Source: Burkholderia stabilis
GTDB taxonomy: Bacteria > Pseudomonadota > Gammaproteobacteria > Burkholderiales > Burkholderiaceae
Direction: 5' to 3'
NCBI RefSeq assembly: GCF_001742165.1
Contig: NZ_CP016443.1
Span: 806,001-870,000 of the forward strand
DNA length: 64,000 nt
In this document: positions 45,614-55,122 of the stretch, in pieces
Layout: every line of letters starts with the position of its first letter
Numbering within the stretch: position 1 is the first letter of the stretch
Position numbers and translations under genes: made by a program
The notes under the pieces: generated by a model
Seen by the model: the letters and a program-made list of their open reading frames with translations, nothing else
Database searches by the model: none
Told to the model about the DNA's origin: nothing

Positions 45614-47551
45614 ATGAATCGATCATTCTCGTTGAATCGGGAACACGCATGCGACGTTCGATCGCTAACGATCCAGCAGAAGACGCATATCGGCTTCGCA
45701 CTCGTCACGACGCTGCTCGCCTTGCTGTGCGGCACGATCATCTGGGGAAGTTTCCGGCAATACCGGCAGGAAAACGCCGACCTGCAAAGCTTCGAATTCG
45801 TCCGCGGCGCCATCGTCGCCGCCAACGTGATCTCGGCCGAGCGCGGTCCGACGAACGACCTGCTGGTGCGCCTGCAGAACGACGGCGCCGCGGAAAGGCG
45901 CAACCTGCTCGCCGCACGCACACGTTCCGACCAGGCGCTCGCACGTTTTAGCGCCGGCATCGTGCAGGCGACGACGCTCGACGAGCGCGAACGCGACAAC
46001 CTGCTGCACGCGCTCGACACGATCCGGATCACGCTCGCCGATGCGCGTTCGGAAGTCGATGCGCTCGACGCACGCCCGCTCGCGTCACGCACCGTTCACG
46101 ATATCCAGCACGCGCAGGCGCGCCTGTTCCGGATCGTCGACGCGGTGTCCCTGCTGATCGACGGCGCGATGACCGACACCGCGATGCGCGACCCGCACAC
46201 GTCGGGCGCGATCCTGCTGGCGCGGCTGCTCGGCGATCTCAGGGAATATGCGGGCCGCACGGGCTCGCTGCTGATCGCGCCGATGTTCGCGCGGCAGGCG
46301 CTCGATCGCGCGCAGTTCGCGGACATCATGCGGATGCGCGGCCGCATCGAGCAACTGCGCGCGTTGATCGACGGCGCGATCGGCGCGCAGTTCGACGATC
46401 CCGACGTCGTACGCGAGTACGCGCAACTCGACGACGCCTTCGACGGCCACCTCCTTCCGCTCGTCGATGCGACCGTCGCCGCCGGCCAGACGGGCGCCTA
46501 CGCGACGAGCGCCGCCGATTTCTCGCGAACGATCGTGCCGTATTTCCGGCCGAGCGAACTGCTGCGCGACCGCATCATCGACCTTGCGCGGCGCCGCGCC
46601 ATCGCCGACCGGGACGCCGCCAGGATCAAGGTCGTCGTGTCGGCGCTCGCGACGGCGCTGTGCATCGCGATCCTGTTCTCGCTCGCGCGCGCCACGCAGC
46701 GGCTGCTGTCGCAGCCGCTCGATGCGCTCGGCCGCCGGATCATCGCGCTCAGCGACGGCGATACGGCGCACGTCTCGATCCCGCGCGGCGTCGCGCCCGA
46801 AATCGCCCGCATCCACGAAGCGCTGGAGACGTTGCGCAACGCATACGTGCGCCGCGACATGCTCGAGCGCCAGCGCAACGACATGCTGACGCTGTTCTCG
46901 CACGACATGCGCGCGCCGTTGACGTCGCTGATCATCCTGATCGCCACGCAGGAACAGCGTGCGGGCGAGACGCAGATGAAGCGGCAGTTCGCGAGAATCG
47001 GCAAGCTCGCGCGGCACACGCTGGCGATGGCCGACGGCTTCGCGCAGCTCTCGCGCGCGGAAGCCAGCGAATACGAGCGCGTGCCGGTCAACCTCGCCGA
47101 CCTGATGAACGAAGCGCGCGACGCGGTGTGGCCGCTCGCGCACCAGAAGCACATGTCGATCGACGACGTGCCGCGGCGCGACGACGCGATCGTGCTGGGC
47201 GATCCGGCCCTGCTGTCGCGCGCGCTGATCAACCTGCTCGACAACGCGATCAAGTACAGCGCGTCGCTGACGAGCGTCGAATGCAGGGTCGAGCCGGACG
47301 CCGACGGCAAGACCGTGCGCTGCACGATCCGCGACAGCGGATGCGGGATCGGCAGCGCGGACCAGGCGCGACTGTTCGAACGCTACCGGCGCTTTCGCAC
47401 TGCCGGCCAGCCGGAAACCAGCGGCGTCGGGCTCGGCATGGCGTTCGTCAAGGCAGTCGTGGAACGGCACGCAGGCAGCATCCAGGTGCATAGCGTCGTG
47501 CTGCAGGGCACCACGGTGACGATCACGCTGCCGGCGGCGGCGAACGCATGA
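45614..47551 (+). CDS. Membrane sensor histidine kinase, no adjacent response regulator
   Basis: The protein has 645 residues from ATG 45614 (MNRSFSLNREHACDVRSLTI). One membrane helix lies near residue 30-50, then a ~300-residue periplasmic helical sensor domain, a second helix (~340-360), a HAMP-like linker and the kinase core. The core has H430 in SHDMRAPLTSLI, RALINLLDNAIKYSA (N box), IRDSGCGIG (G1) and SGVGLGMAFVKAVVERHAG (G2). No response regulator gene is adjacent, so the partner must be elsewhere. The signal is unknown. Confidence 0.9.
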   Translation: MNRSFSLNREHACDVRSLTIQQKTHIGFALVTTLLALLCGTIIWGSFRQYRQENADLQSFEFVRGAIVAANVISAERGPTNDLLVRLQNDGAAERRNLLAARTRSDQALARFSAGIVQATTLDERERDNLLHALDTIRITLADARSEVDALDARPLASRTVHDIQHAQARLFRIVDAVSLLIDGAMTDTAMRDPHTSGAILLARLLGDLREYAGRTGSLLIAPMFARQALDRAQFADIMRMRGRIEQLRALIDGAIGAQFDDPDVVREYAQLDDAFDGHLLPLVDATVAAGQTGAYATSAADFSRTIVPYFRPSELLRDRIIDLARRRAIADRDAARIKVVVSALATALCIAILFSLARATQRLLSQPLDALGRRIIALSDGDTAHVSIPRGVAPEIARIHEALETLRNAYVRRDMLERQRNDMLTLFSHDMRAPLTSLIILIATQEQRAGETQMKRQFARIGKLARHTLAMADGFAQLSRAEASEYERVPVNLADLMNEARDAVWPLAHQKHMSIDDVPRRDDAIVLGDPALLSRALINLLDNAIKYSASLTSVECRVEPDADGKTVRCTIRDSGCGIGSADQARLFERYRRFRTAGQPETSGVGLGMAFVKAVVERHAGSIQVHSVVLQGTTVTITLPAAANA

Positions 47552-47681
47552 CGCACACGCCGGCGCCGGGCGCCGCAGCGCCGCGCGTTTCTTCGATATA
47601 CTGGACCGAACCCTTTTCGGGGCAACCGCGGGCCACCACGCCCGTCACGCGTTCGCCCCCACCTGCGTGGAATGGCGAACC

Positions 47682-48338
47682 GTGAAACCGCGAGCCGGAC
47701 TGATCCTCGAACTCTTCGTCAACCTGCTGCTGCCCTGGGTTGCCTACCGGGTCGCGCATCCGTACTTCGGCGAAACCGGCGCACTTTACGCGTCGGCAGT
47801 TCCGCCCATCATCTGGTCGATCGTCGAATTCGTCCGCTCACGCCGCGTCGACGCGGTGGCGGCCGTCGTGCTGCTCGGCATCGCGCTGTCGATCGTCGGG
47901 ATGGCGCTGGGCGGCAGCCCGCGCACGCTGCTGATGCGCGAGTCGCTCGCGTCGGGCACGATCGGTATCGTGTTCCTGCTGTCGCTGTTCCGCGAACGCC
48001 CGCTGATCTTCTATCTGGCCCGCGCGACCGTGGCGCGGGAAATGGCCGGCGGCGCCGAACGCTTCGAGTCGGTCTGGGCCGAGCAGCCGGGGCTGCGCCA
48101 GATGCTGCGGCTGATGACGTTCGTCTGGGGCGGATTCATGACGCTGGAGATGCTGCTGCGCTGCTGGATGGTCATGACCTGGCCGGTCGAGCGCGTGCTG
48201 GTCGTCTCGCCGATCATCGGCTACACCGTGTTCGGCTGCCTGCTGCTGTGGACGTTCTGGTACCGCCGGCGGATGCGCGTGCGCAACAGCGTCGACATCC
48301 CGACCCGCGACGGCGTCACCGAGGTCGCCGGCCGCTGA
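47682..48338 (+). CDS. VC0807-like integral membrane protein
   Basis: The protein has 218 residues from GTG 47682 (MKPRAGLILELFVNLLLPWV); GTG 47667 is the upstream alternative. About six hydrophobic segments are visible, with conserved-looking SAVPPIIWSIVEFVRSRRVD in a loop-helix transition and RFESVWAEQPGLRQMLRLM between later helices. This matches the VC0807-type membrane protein family of unknown function. It is 130 bp after the histidine kinase gene, but no functional link is evident. Confidence 0.75.
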   Translation: MKPRAGLILELFVNLLLPWVAYRVAHPYFGETGALYASAVPPIIWSIVEFVRSRRVDAVAAVVLLGIALSIVGMALGGSPRTLLMRESLASGTIGIVFLLSLFRERPLIFYLARATVAREMAGGAERFESVWAEQPGLRQMLRLMTFVWGGFMTLEMLLRCWMVMTWPVERVLVVSPIIGYTVFGCLLLWTFWYRRRMRVRNSVDIPTRDGVTEVAGR

Positions 48339-48439
48339 AAGCCGGCCGGCCGACCGGCCGTTCACATGAGGCCCGGCGGCCTGTCACCGCGCCTGCTGTA
48401 TGATGCGCGGCGTCTCGTCCGACCAATGCCTTTCCTGTC

Positions 48440-49306
48440 ATGTCCCTCTCGCTCCTTCCGTGCGCCACGATCTGGCTCGCCCTGTTCGCGGCCGCCGCAC
48501 TCGCGTGGCATCGCCCGCAGCACGGCCTGAGCCTCATCCTGGCCGTGCTCGGTTATGCCGGCGCGCTGGCGTTCGGCAAGCTCCAGCCGATCGTGCTGGC
48601 GCCGCTCGCGCTGCTGGCCGCGGCCGCCTGGGGCGTGTCGCCCGCGCGCCCGCTCGCGGTGCGGATCGCCGCGCATGCCGTGTTTGCCGCGCTCGCGATC
48701 GCGCTGAGCCTGCACCTGATTCCCGGTTTCCACAATCCGCTCGTGATCGCCCCGACGCGCTTCACGCCGGACGCCGTGCCGTTCACGATGTACCTGAATC
48801 TCGACAAGCCGCTCGTCGGCCTGTGGCTGCTGTGGGTGCTGCCGTGGATCGCGCCCGACGTCGCGCTGTCGCGCGCGCTGCGTACGGGCGCCGTGGCGGC
48901 CGTTGCGACGGCCGCCGTGTGCCTGGCCGGCGCACTCGCGCTCGGAATGGTCGGCTGGGCGCCCAAATGGCCGCCGTCGGGCTGGCTGTGGCTCGTGAAC
49001 AACCTGCTGCTCGTCACGCTCACCGAGGAAGCGCTGTTCCGCGGCTACGTGCAGGGCGGGCTGACGCGCGCGCTGCGCGCGTTCACGTGGGGACCGTGGG
49101 TCGCGCTCGCGATCGGCGCGGTGCTGTTCGGCGCCGCGCACGCGGCCGGCGGCTGGCAATGGATCGTGCTCGGCACGGTGGCCGGCATCGGCTACGGCCT
49201 CGCATGGCGGCGCGGCGGGCTGCTCGCGTCCGCGCTCGCACATGCGGGGTTGAACGTCGTCCACTTCGGCCTATTCACCTACCCGATGCTCGCTGCCGCG
49301 CGCTGA
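48440..49306 (+). CDS. CPBP-family intramembrane glutamic endopeptidase
   Basis: The protein has 288 residues and is highly hydrophobic. It has the three CPBP motifs: EEALFRGYVQGG (E-E-x3-R), LFGAAHAAGG and the C-terminal HAGLNVVHF. It is the second member of this family in the window but shares little with the one at 37218-38063 beyond motifs. Its GC content is normal for the genome, so it looks like a resident gene. The substrate is unknown. Confidence 0.87.
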   Translation: MSLSLLPCATIWLALFAAAALAWHRPQHGLSLILAVLGYAGALAFGKLQPIVLAPLALLAAAAWGVSPARPLAVRIAAHAVFAALAIALSLHLIPGFHNPLVIAPTRFTPDAVPFTMYLNLDKPLVGLWLLWVLPWIAPDVALSRALRTGAVAAVATAAVCLAGALALGMVGWAPKWPPSGWLWLVNNLLLVTLTEEALFRGYVQGGLTRALRAFTWGPWVALAIGAVLFGAAHAAGGWQWIVLGTVAGIGYGLAWRRGGLLASALAHAGLNVVHFGLFTYPMLAAAR

Positions 49307-49338
49307 ACGCGGCGCGCGGCGCTACCCCGCGATATCGC

Positions 49339-50319
49339 TCAGTTGAACCCGGCGACCGCATGCGGCACGTACGGGCGTTCGAGCGTCGCGATTTCGTCGG
49401 CCGTCAGCTTCAGATCGAGCGCGCCGAGCGCATCGTCCAGTTGCTGCGGCTTCGAGATGCCGACGATCGGCGCAGTGACGCCGCGCTTTTGCGCGACCCA
49501 TGCGAGCGCGACCTGCGCGCGCGGCACGTTGCGCGCGGCGGCGATCGCCGCGACAGCCTCGACGACCGCCTTGTCCGCGTCGGCCGTCGCGTCATAGAGC
49601 CGCTGGCCGACGTCGTCCTTCTGCTGCCGTTCCGACGATTCGTCCCAGTTGCGCGTCAGGCGACCGCGCGCGAGCGGGCTCCACGGGATCACCGCGATGC
49701 CTTCGTCTTCGCACAGCGGCAGCATTTCCCGCTCTTCCTCGCGATACAGCAGGTTCAGGTGGTTCTGCATGCTGACGAAGCGCGTCCAGCCGTTCTGCTT
49801 CGACGTGTGCAGCGCCTTCGCGAACTGCCACGCGAACATCGACGATGCGCCGATATAACGCGCCTTGCCCACCTTCACGACGTCGTGCAGCGCCTCGAGC
49901 GTCTCCTCGATCGGCGTGCCGTAATCCCAGCGGTGAATCTGGTACAGGTCGACGTAATCGGTGCCGAGCCGCTTCAGGCTCTGATCGATATCGGTCATGA
50001 TCGCCTTGCGCGACAGGCCCGCGCCGTTCGGCCCCGGCCGCATCCGGTAGAACACCTTGGTCGCGATCACGACGTCGTCGCGCTTCGTGAAATCGCGCAG
50101 CGCACGGCCGACGATCTCCTCCGACGTGCCGTCCGAGTACATGTTCGCGGTATCGAAGAAGTTGATGCCGGCTTCGACCGCCCGCTGGATGATCGGGCGG
50201 CTTTCCGCTTCCGGCAGCGTCCACGGGTGTGTGCCGCGCAACGGCTCGCCGAACGTCATGCAACCCAGCACCAGCTTCGACACGTCCAGCCCCGTCGACC
50301 CGAATTTCACGTATTCCAT
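49339..50319 (-). CDS. Aldo/keto reductase
   Basis: The protein has 326 residues from ATG 50319 (MEYVKFGSTGLDVSKLVLGC), preferred over ATG 50334 because GAGG lies ~8 nt upstream of it. The AKR catalytic residues are seen in FFDTANMYSDGTSEE (Asp and Tyr), VVIATKVFYR (Lys) and YQIHRWDYGTP (His). The length and GSTGLDVSKL start fit the large bacterial AKR group using NADPH. The substrate is unknown. Confidence 0.88.
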   Translation of the reverse strand: MEYVKFGSTGLDVSKLVLGCMTFGEPLRGTHPWTLPEAESRPIIQRAVEAGINFFDTANMYSDGTSEEIVGRALRDFTKRDDVVIATKVFYRMRPGPNGAGLSRKAIMTDIDQSLKRLGTDYVDLYQIHRWDYGTPIEETLEALHDVVKVGKARYIGASSMFAWQFAKALHTSKQNGWTRFVSMQNHLNLLYREEEREMLPLCEDEGIAVIPWSPLARGRLTRNWDESSERQQKDDVGQRLYDATADADKAVVEAVAAIAAARNVPRAQVALAWVAQKRGVTAPIVGISKPQQLDDALGALDLKLTADEIATLERPYVPHAVAGFN

Positions 50320-50493
50320 CGCACGCCTCGTCATTGAAGTTGAGCTTGCGGCCGGCTGCGCGCCGCGCAACCGCCGGACGTCGCATGTTATCCCGCGCCG
50401 CGCAAACGCGTATGACGCGCGCACGCCGCCGCACCGGGCGCACGCGCGCCCGGTCGAAACGCGGGAAAGGACGGGAGGCTTGCCTGGAGAGGC

Positions 50494-51165
50494 TTACTTG
50501 ACCTGGTCGGCGATCGGCTGCAGGAACGCGGAGAAACCGGTCAGCATGATCTGCACGCCGATGCACAGCAGCAGGAACGCCGACACGCGCTTCGCGACCT
50601 TGGTGCCTTCGGTGCCGAGGTAGCGCGACAGCAGCGCGGCGCGACTGTAGGTCTGCCAGATCACGACCGCGACCAGCACGGAGACGGCAATCGACACGAT
50701 GCTCGACAGCATGAACTCCGACAGCTTGTGCGTGCGGTTCGCGTTCAGCGCGATCGCGGTGGCGATCGAGCCGGGGCCGACCGTCAGCGGCACGGTCAGC
50801 GGGAAGAACGCGCGTGTCATGATCGCGTTCGCATCGATCGGCTTGACCGGCGTATCGCCGCCGCCGGGGCCGTCAGGCTCGTTCAGCATCTGCCAGCCTG
50901 CCACGGCGACCGCGAAACCGCCGCCGATCCGCAGCGCTTCCATCGAGATCCCGAAGAAATGCAGCACCGGCGTGCCGGCGAAGAACGCGACCAGCAGCAC
51001 GATGAACGAGTTGAACGCGACCTTCCTTGCCAGCAGGTCCCGCTCGTGCTCGGTGAGCGCCTCGGTCCGTTCGAGAAACAGGAACGCGATGCCGATCGGA
51101 TTGATGATGCCGATCAGGCCGGTGAAGCCGAACAGGATCTCGGAGATAAGGCGGTTGACGATCAT
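50494..51165 (-). CDS. MarC-family integral membrane protein
   Basis: The protein has 223 residues with six membrane segments. The family signatures GLIGIINPIGIAFLFLERTE and ALRIGGGFAVAVAGWQMLN are visible, with FFPLTVPLTVGPGSIATAIA in the second half. MarC proteins are of unknown function despite the name, and a role in drug resistance was not confirmed for E. coli MarC. It lies downstream of the enoyl-CoA hydratase gene on the same strand but probably is a separate unit (123 bp gap). Confidence 0.88.
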   Translation of the reverse strand: MIVNRLISEILFGFTGLIGIINPIGIAFLFLERTEALTEHERDLLARKVAFNSFIVLLVAFFAGTPVLHFFGISMEALRIGGGFAVAVAGWQMLNEPDGPGGGDTPVKPIDANAIMTRAFFPLTVPLTVGPGSIATAIALNANRTHKLSEFMLSSIVSIAVSVLVAVVIWQTYSRAALLSRYLGTEGTKVAKRVSAFLLLCIGVQIMLTGFSAFLQPIADQVK

Positions 51166-51288
51166 CGTGCGAAGAATCGGTCGGGGCTGGGCCGGCGGTG
51201 CGCCGGGGGTCACGCATTGTAGAGCAAGCGTCGCGCCGGAGCGGCAAAATGCGGCCGCGCCCGCTTTGCCGCCAATCGCCGCCAGCCC

Positions 51289-52089
51289 TTACTCGGCGCC
51301 GGCCTCCCATGCCGGCGGCCGCTTCGCGAAGAACGCGGCGAAGCCTTCCTTCGCTTCCGGCGTCGCACGCACGCGGGAGATCGTCTGCGCGGTGAAGGCC
51401 GCGCGCTCGTCCGACGGCGGATACTCGCCGATCGCGTCGAAGAAGCGCTTGATCTCCGTCAGCGCGTTCGGGCCGTTGCGGCCGAGTTCCGCGAGCGTCC
51501 GGTCGAGCACTTCGTCGAGCGTATCGAGCGGCACGGCTTGATGAATCAGGCCGATCGCGACGGCTTCCGAAGCGGCGAGCTGCGTCGCGGTCAGCGCGAG
51601 CCGGCGTGCCTGGCGCTGGCCGACTGCCTCGACCAGATACGGGCCGATCACGGCCGGCAGGATCCCGAAGCGCGCCTCGCTGACCGAGAAACGCGCATGA
51701 TCGCTCGCGATCACGATGTCGCAGGCCGCGCACAGGCCGACACCGCCGCCGAACGCGTGGCCCTGCACGCGCGCGACCGTCGGCTTCGGGCATTGCCGGA
51801 TCGCGCGCATCATCGCGGCGAACCGCTGCGCGTCGCGCAGGTTCGCAGCCGCGTCGTTCGTGCTCGCGCGCTGCATCCACTGCAGGTCGGCGCCCGCGCA
51901 GAACGCGCGGCCGTCCGAACACAGCACGATCGCGCGCACGTCGTCGCGCGCACCGAGCGCCGTGAACGCGTCGGTCAGCTCGGCGATCATCGTTTCGTCG
52001 AACGCGTTGAGCACGTCGCCGCGTTGCAGCGCCACGGTCGCGATGCCGCGCGCATCGACCGAAACGGCCAGGGTCTTCAATCCATCCAT
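51289..52089 (-). CDS. Enoyl-CoA hydratase/isomerase family protein
   Basis: The protein has 266 residues. Crotonase-fold oxyanion-hole segments are visible as DGRAFCAGADLQWM and GHAFGGGVGLCAACDIVIAS. The C-terminus TPEAKEGFAAFFAKRPPAW is typical of hydratases. It could be a phenylacetate-pathway hydratase because paaK lies 38 bp upstream. Equally, the tail resembles methylglutaconyl-CoA hydratase (LiuC), so the reaction is left open. It is likely part of the paaH-paaK transcript. Confidence 0.85.
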   Translation of the reverse strand: MDGLKTLAVSVDARGIATVALQRGDVLNAFDETMIAELTDAFTALGARDDVRAIVLCSDGRAFCAGADLQWMQRASTNDAAANLRDAQRFAAMMRAIRQCPKPTVARVQGHAFGGGVGLCAACDIVIASDHARFSVSEARFGILPAVIGPYLVEAVGQRQARRLALTATQLAASEAVAIGLIHQAVPLDTLDEVLDRTLAELGRNGPNALTEIKRFFDAIGEYPPSDERAAFTAQTISRVRATPEAKEGFAAFFAKRPPAWEAGAE

Positions 52090-52127
52090 CGAACAGGTTT
52101 CCTCGGGTAGAACGGCAACGATCGGAA

Positions 52128-53450
52128 TCAGGCGGCCTGCCGGCGGTCGATCACGCGCCGGGCCTTGCCGGTCGCGGTCGCAGGGATGCCGCCGGCCGCG
52201 AGCACCGTCACGCCGGACGACACGCCGACCATCGTCTTGATCCGGTGCTGCAGCTCGCGTGCGAGCGCGGCGCGGTCGCTGTCGGTAACGGACGCGGCGA
52301 CCTCGGAACGCAGCTCGACCGCGAGATCGAGCCGGTCCATGTGACCGTCGCGCGACAGCGTGATCTGGAATTGACCCGACAGTTGCGGCAGCGCGACGAC
52401 GATTTCCTCGATCTGGCTCGGGAACACGTTCACGCCGCGCACGATCAGCATGTCGTCGGAACGACCCGTGATCTTCGCGAGACGGCGCATCGTGCGCGAA
52501 GTGGGCGGCAGCAGCGCGGTGAGGTCGCGCGTGCGATAGCGGATCACCGGCATCGCCTCCTTCGTCAGCGACGTGAACACGAGCTCGCCCTGGCTGCCGT
52601 CGGGCAGCACTTCACCCGTGACGGGGTCGATGATCTCCGGGTAGAAATGGTCTTCCCAGATCACCGGGCCGTCCTTCGTCTCGACGCATTCGCACGCGAC
52701 GCCCGGGCCCATCACCTCGGACAGCCCGTAGATATCGAGCGCATCGATGCCCACGCGCGTCTCCACTTCCTCGCGCAGCGCCTGCGTCCACGGCTCGGCG
52801 CCGAAGATGCCGATCTTCAGCGACGATTCGGCCGGGTCCATCCCCTGCCGCACCATCTCGTCGATCAGGTTCAGCATGTACGACGGCGTGACGAGGATGA
52901 TCTTCGGCTCGAAATCGCGGATCAGCTGCACCTGCTTCTCGGTCTGCCCGCCCGACATCGGCACGACCATGCAGCCGAGCCGTTCCGCGCCGTAATGAAT
53001 CCCGAGGCCGCCGGTGAAGAGTCCGTAGCCGAACGCGTTGTGCAGCGTGTCGCCCGGGCGGCCGCCGGCCGCGCGGATCGAGCGGGCAGTCACGTTCGCC
53101 CACGTGTCGATGTCGCGCGCCGTGTAGCCGACCACCGTCGGCTTGCCGGTCGTACCGCTCGACGCGTGCACGCGCACGACCTGCTCGCGCGGCACCGCGA
53201 AGAGTCCGAACGGATAGTTGTCGCGCAGGTCGTTCTTCGTCGAGAACGGGAATTTCGCGAGATCGGCGAGCGTTTTCAGATCGTCCGGATGCACGCCGGC
53301 CGCATCGAACGTGCGGCGATAGTGCGCGACGTTGTCGTACGCGTGGCGCAGCGACCACTTGAGGCGCTCGAGCTGCAGCGCCTGCAGTTCGTCGCGGCTG
53401 GCGGTCTCGATCGGATCGAGGGCGGCGGCGGGATGCGTCGGGTGAGTCAT
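52128..53450 (-). CDS. paaK: Phenylacetate-CoA ligase
   Basis: The protein has 440 residues from ATG 53450 (MTHPTHPAAALDPIETASRD). The adenylate-forming enzyme motifs are present: VRVHASSGTTGKPTVVGYT (P-loop-like), YGLSEVMGPGV, the aspartate in RYRTRDLTALL, GRSDDMLIVRGVNVFPSQIE and a lysine in ATATGKARRVIDRR near the C-terminus. It activates phenylacetate to phenylacetyl-CoA with ATP, the first step of the paa pathway. It is 59 bp downstream of paaH, behind the same palindromic operator. Confidence 0.94.
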   Translation of the reverse strand: MTHPTHPAAALDPIETASRDELQALQLERLKWSLRHAYDNVAHYRRTFDAAGVHPDDLKTLADLAKFPFSTKNDLRDNYPFGLFAVPREQVVRVHASSGTTGKPTVVGYTARDIDTWANVTARSIRAAGGRPGDTLHNAFGYGLFTGGLGIHYGAERLGCMVVPMSGGQTEKQVQLIRDFEPKIILVTPSYMLNLIDEMVRQGMDPAESSLKIGIFGAEPWTQALREEVETRVGIDALDIYGLSEVMGPGVACECVETKDGPVIWEDHFYPEIIDPVTGEVLPDGSQGELVFTSLTKEAMPVIRYRTRDLTALLPPTSRTMRRLAKITGRSDDMLIVRGVNVFPSQIEEIVVALPQLSGQFQITLSRDGHMDRLDLAVELRSEVAASVTDSDRAALARELQHRIKTMVGVSSGVTVLAAGGIPATATGKARRVIDRRQAA

Positions 53451-53509
53451 CGGGGTGCTCCTCCAATGGAGTGATGTCGTTATCGTGATCGAGTGGGCCG
53501 GGCCGGCGG

Positions 53510-55066
53510 CTACGACCGGAACGTGCGGCCGGCCGCATGCAGTGCGGCAAGGCGCGGCGACACGCGATAGCGGTCCTCGCCGTAGCTCGCCGCCAGGTTC
53601 GACAGCACGCGATGCACGCGGCCGATGCCGATCGCATCGGCCCACGCGAGCGGGCCGCACGGGTAGTTCACGCCCTTCTCCATCGCGAGATCGAGATCGG
53701 CGGGCGAGCACACGCCCTGGTTGACCGTGTCGGCCGCCTCGTTCGCGAGCATCGCGACGGTGCGCATCACGACCATCCCCGGCACGTCCGCGACACCGAC
53801 GACGCGAAAACCCGCCTGCTGGAACAGGCCGACCGCGTCCGCATAGGCGGCGTCGCTGCACTGGAGCGCGCGCGTCAGCGCGACGAGCCCGGCCTGCGCG
53901 TAATCGCGCGCAAGGTCGACGAGTACGAGATCGGCCACGCCGGTTTGCGCGGCGCGCGCGGTCGCGGTGCGGCCGTCGGTCAGCGCGATCGACGCGCGGC
54001 CGGCCTGCGCAAGCAGGCCGTCCGGATGCGCGCCGGCCTGCCGCGCGATCGCGATGCGTTCGGCGAAGCGCGCGTGCAGCGCGGCAGCCGGGCCGTCCTG
54101 CGCGTACAGCGCGACGTCGGCCGGCGCATCGCGCGGCGGTTCGAGATCGGGCGCGGGCGGCGTCGCGCCGTCCGCATACGAATAGAAGCCGCGGCCCGAC
54201 TTGCGCCCCAGAAAGCCCGCGTTCACGAGCTCCTGCTGGATCAGCGACGGCGTGTAGCGCGGATCGTTGAAGTACGCGCGGAACACCGATTCGGTCACCG
54301 CGAAGTTCACGTCATGGCCGATCAGGTCCATCAGCTCGAACGGCCCCATCCGGAAACCGCCGGCCTCGCGCATCACGGCATCGATCGATGCCGGCGCGCC
54401 GCCCTGCTCGTTCAGCACGCGCAGCGCCTCGGCGTAATACGGCCGCGCGACGCGGTTCACGATGAAGCCCGGCGTCGATTTCGCCATCACGGGCTTCTTG
54501 CCCCACGCGGCGGCGGTCGCATAAAGCGCTTGCGCGACTTCCGGAGCGGTGGCGAGCCCGCTGACCACCTCGACGAGCGCCATCAATGGCGCCGGGTTGA
54601 AGAAATGCAGGCCGGCGACGCGCTGCGGCACGCGCAGCCCGGCCGCGATCGACGTGATCGAGATCGACGACGTGTTGGTCGCCAGCAGGCACGCGTCGTC
54701 GACATGGCGTTCGAGCGTCGCGAAGATCTCGCGCTTCACGTCGAGCCGCTCGGCCGCCGCCTCCACGACCAGCGCGGCGCCCGCGAAGTCGGCCAGCGCA
54801 CGCACCGCGCGGATCCGGTTGCCGGCAGCCTCGGCCTGCGCCGGTTCGAGCCGGCCTTTTTCCGCAAGCCGCGCGAACTGTGCGCGGATGCCCGCCAACG
54901 CCTTGTCGCAGGCCGATTCGCTCAGGTCGTACAGCAGCACCGTATGGCCGGCCGCCGCCGCGACCTGCGCAATGCCCGCGCCCATCGCGCCGGCGCCGAT
55001 CACGCCGACGACGGCCGACGGCGCCAGCGCGCCCGAGTTCACCGATTGTGCAGAGGAAACAGCCAT
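53510..55066 (-). CDS. paaH: 3-hydroxyacyl-CoA dehydrogenase PaaH (PaaC type)
   Basis: The protein has 518 residues from ATG 55066 (MAVSSAQSVNSGALAPSAVV). The Rossmann NAD motif GVIGAGAMGAGIAQVAAAAG is followed by the SSISITSIA and HFFNPAPLMALVEVV active-site region and a duplicated C-terminal domain, giving the ~500-residue length typical of PaaH. It oxidises 3-hydroxyadipyl-CoA to 3-oxoadipyl-CoA late in phenylacetate breakdown. It is the first gene of the paaH-paaK(-hydratase) unit and has a repressor-like palindrome at its promoter. Confidence 0.92.
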   Translation of the reverse strand: MAVSSAQSVNSGALAPSAVVGVIGAGAMGAGIAQVAAAAGHTVLLYDLSESACDKALAGIRAQFARLAEKGRLEPAQAEAAGNRIRAVRALADFAGAALVVEAAAERLDVKREIFATLERHVDDACLLATNTSSISITSIAAGLRVPQRVAGLHFFNPAPLMALVEVVSGLATAPEVAQALYATAAAWGKKPVMAKSTPGFIVNRVARPYYAEALRVLNEQGGAPASIDAVMREAGGFRMGPFELMDLIGHDVNFAVTESVFRAYFNDPRYTPSLIQQELVNAGFLGRKSGRGFYSYADGATPPAPDLEPPRDAPADVALYAQDGPAAALHARFAERIAIARQAGAHPDGLLAQAGRASIALTDGRTATARAAQTGVADLVLVDLARDYAQAGLVALTRALQCSDAAYADAVGLFQQAGFRVVGVADVPGMVVMRTVAMLANEAADTVNQGVCSPADLDLAMEKGVNYPCGPLAWADAIGIGRVHRVLSNLAASYGEDRYRVSPRLAALHAAGRTFRS

Positions 55067-55101
55067 CGCTTGCGATCCGTCATGAAGTGGAAGTGCGAGC
55101 G

Positions 55102-55122
55102 ATTATAAACCGACCGGTCGGT
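55102..55122 (-). promoter_or_regulatory. paaH promoter -10 box with overlapping palindromic operator
   Basis: ACCGACCGGTCGGT at 55109-55122 is a perfect 14-bp palindrome. Directly downstream on the minus strand is TATAAT (55107-55102), ~36 bp before the paaH start. The palindrome would thus lie in the -35/-10 spacer, where a TetR-type repressor would block RNA polymerase. Conserved imperfect palindromes in paa promoters, bound by the TetR-type regulator PaaR, have been reported for Burkholderia cenocepacia. The link to PaaR here is inference. Confidence 0.7.
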
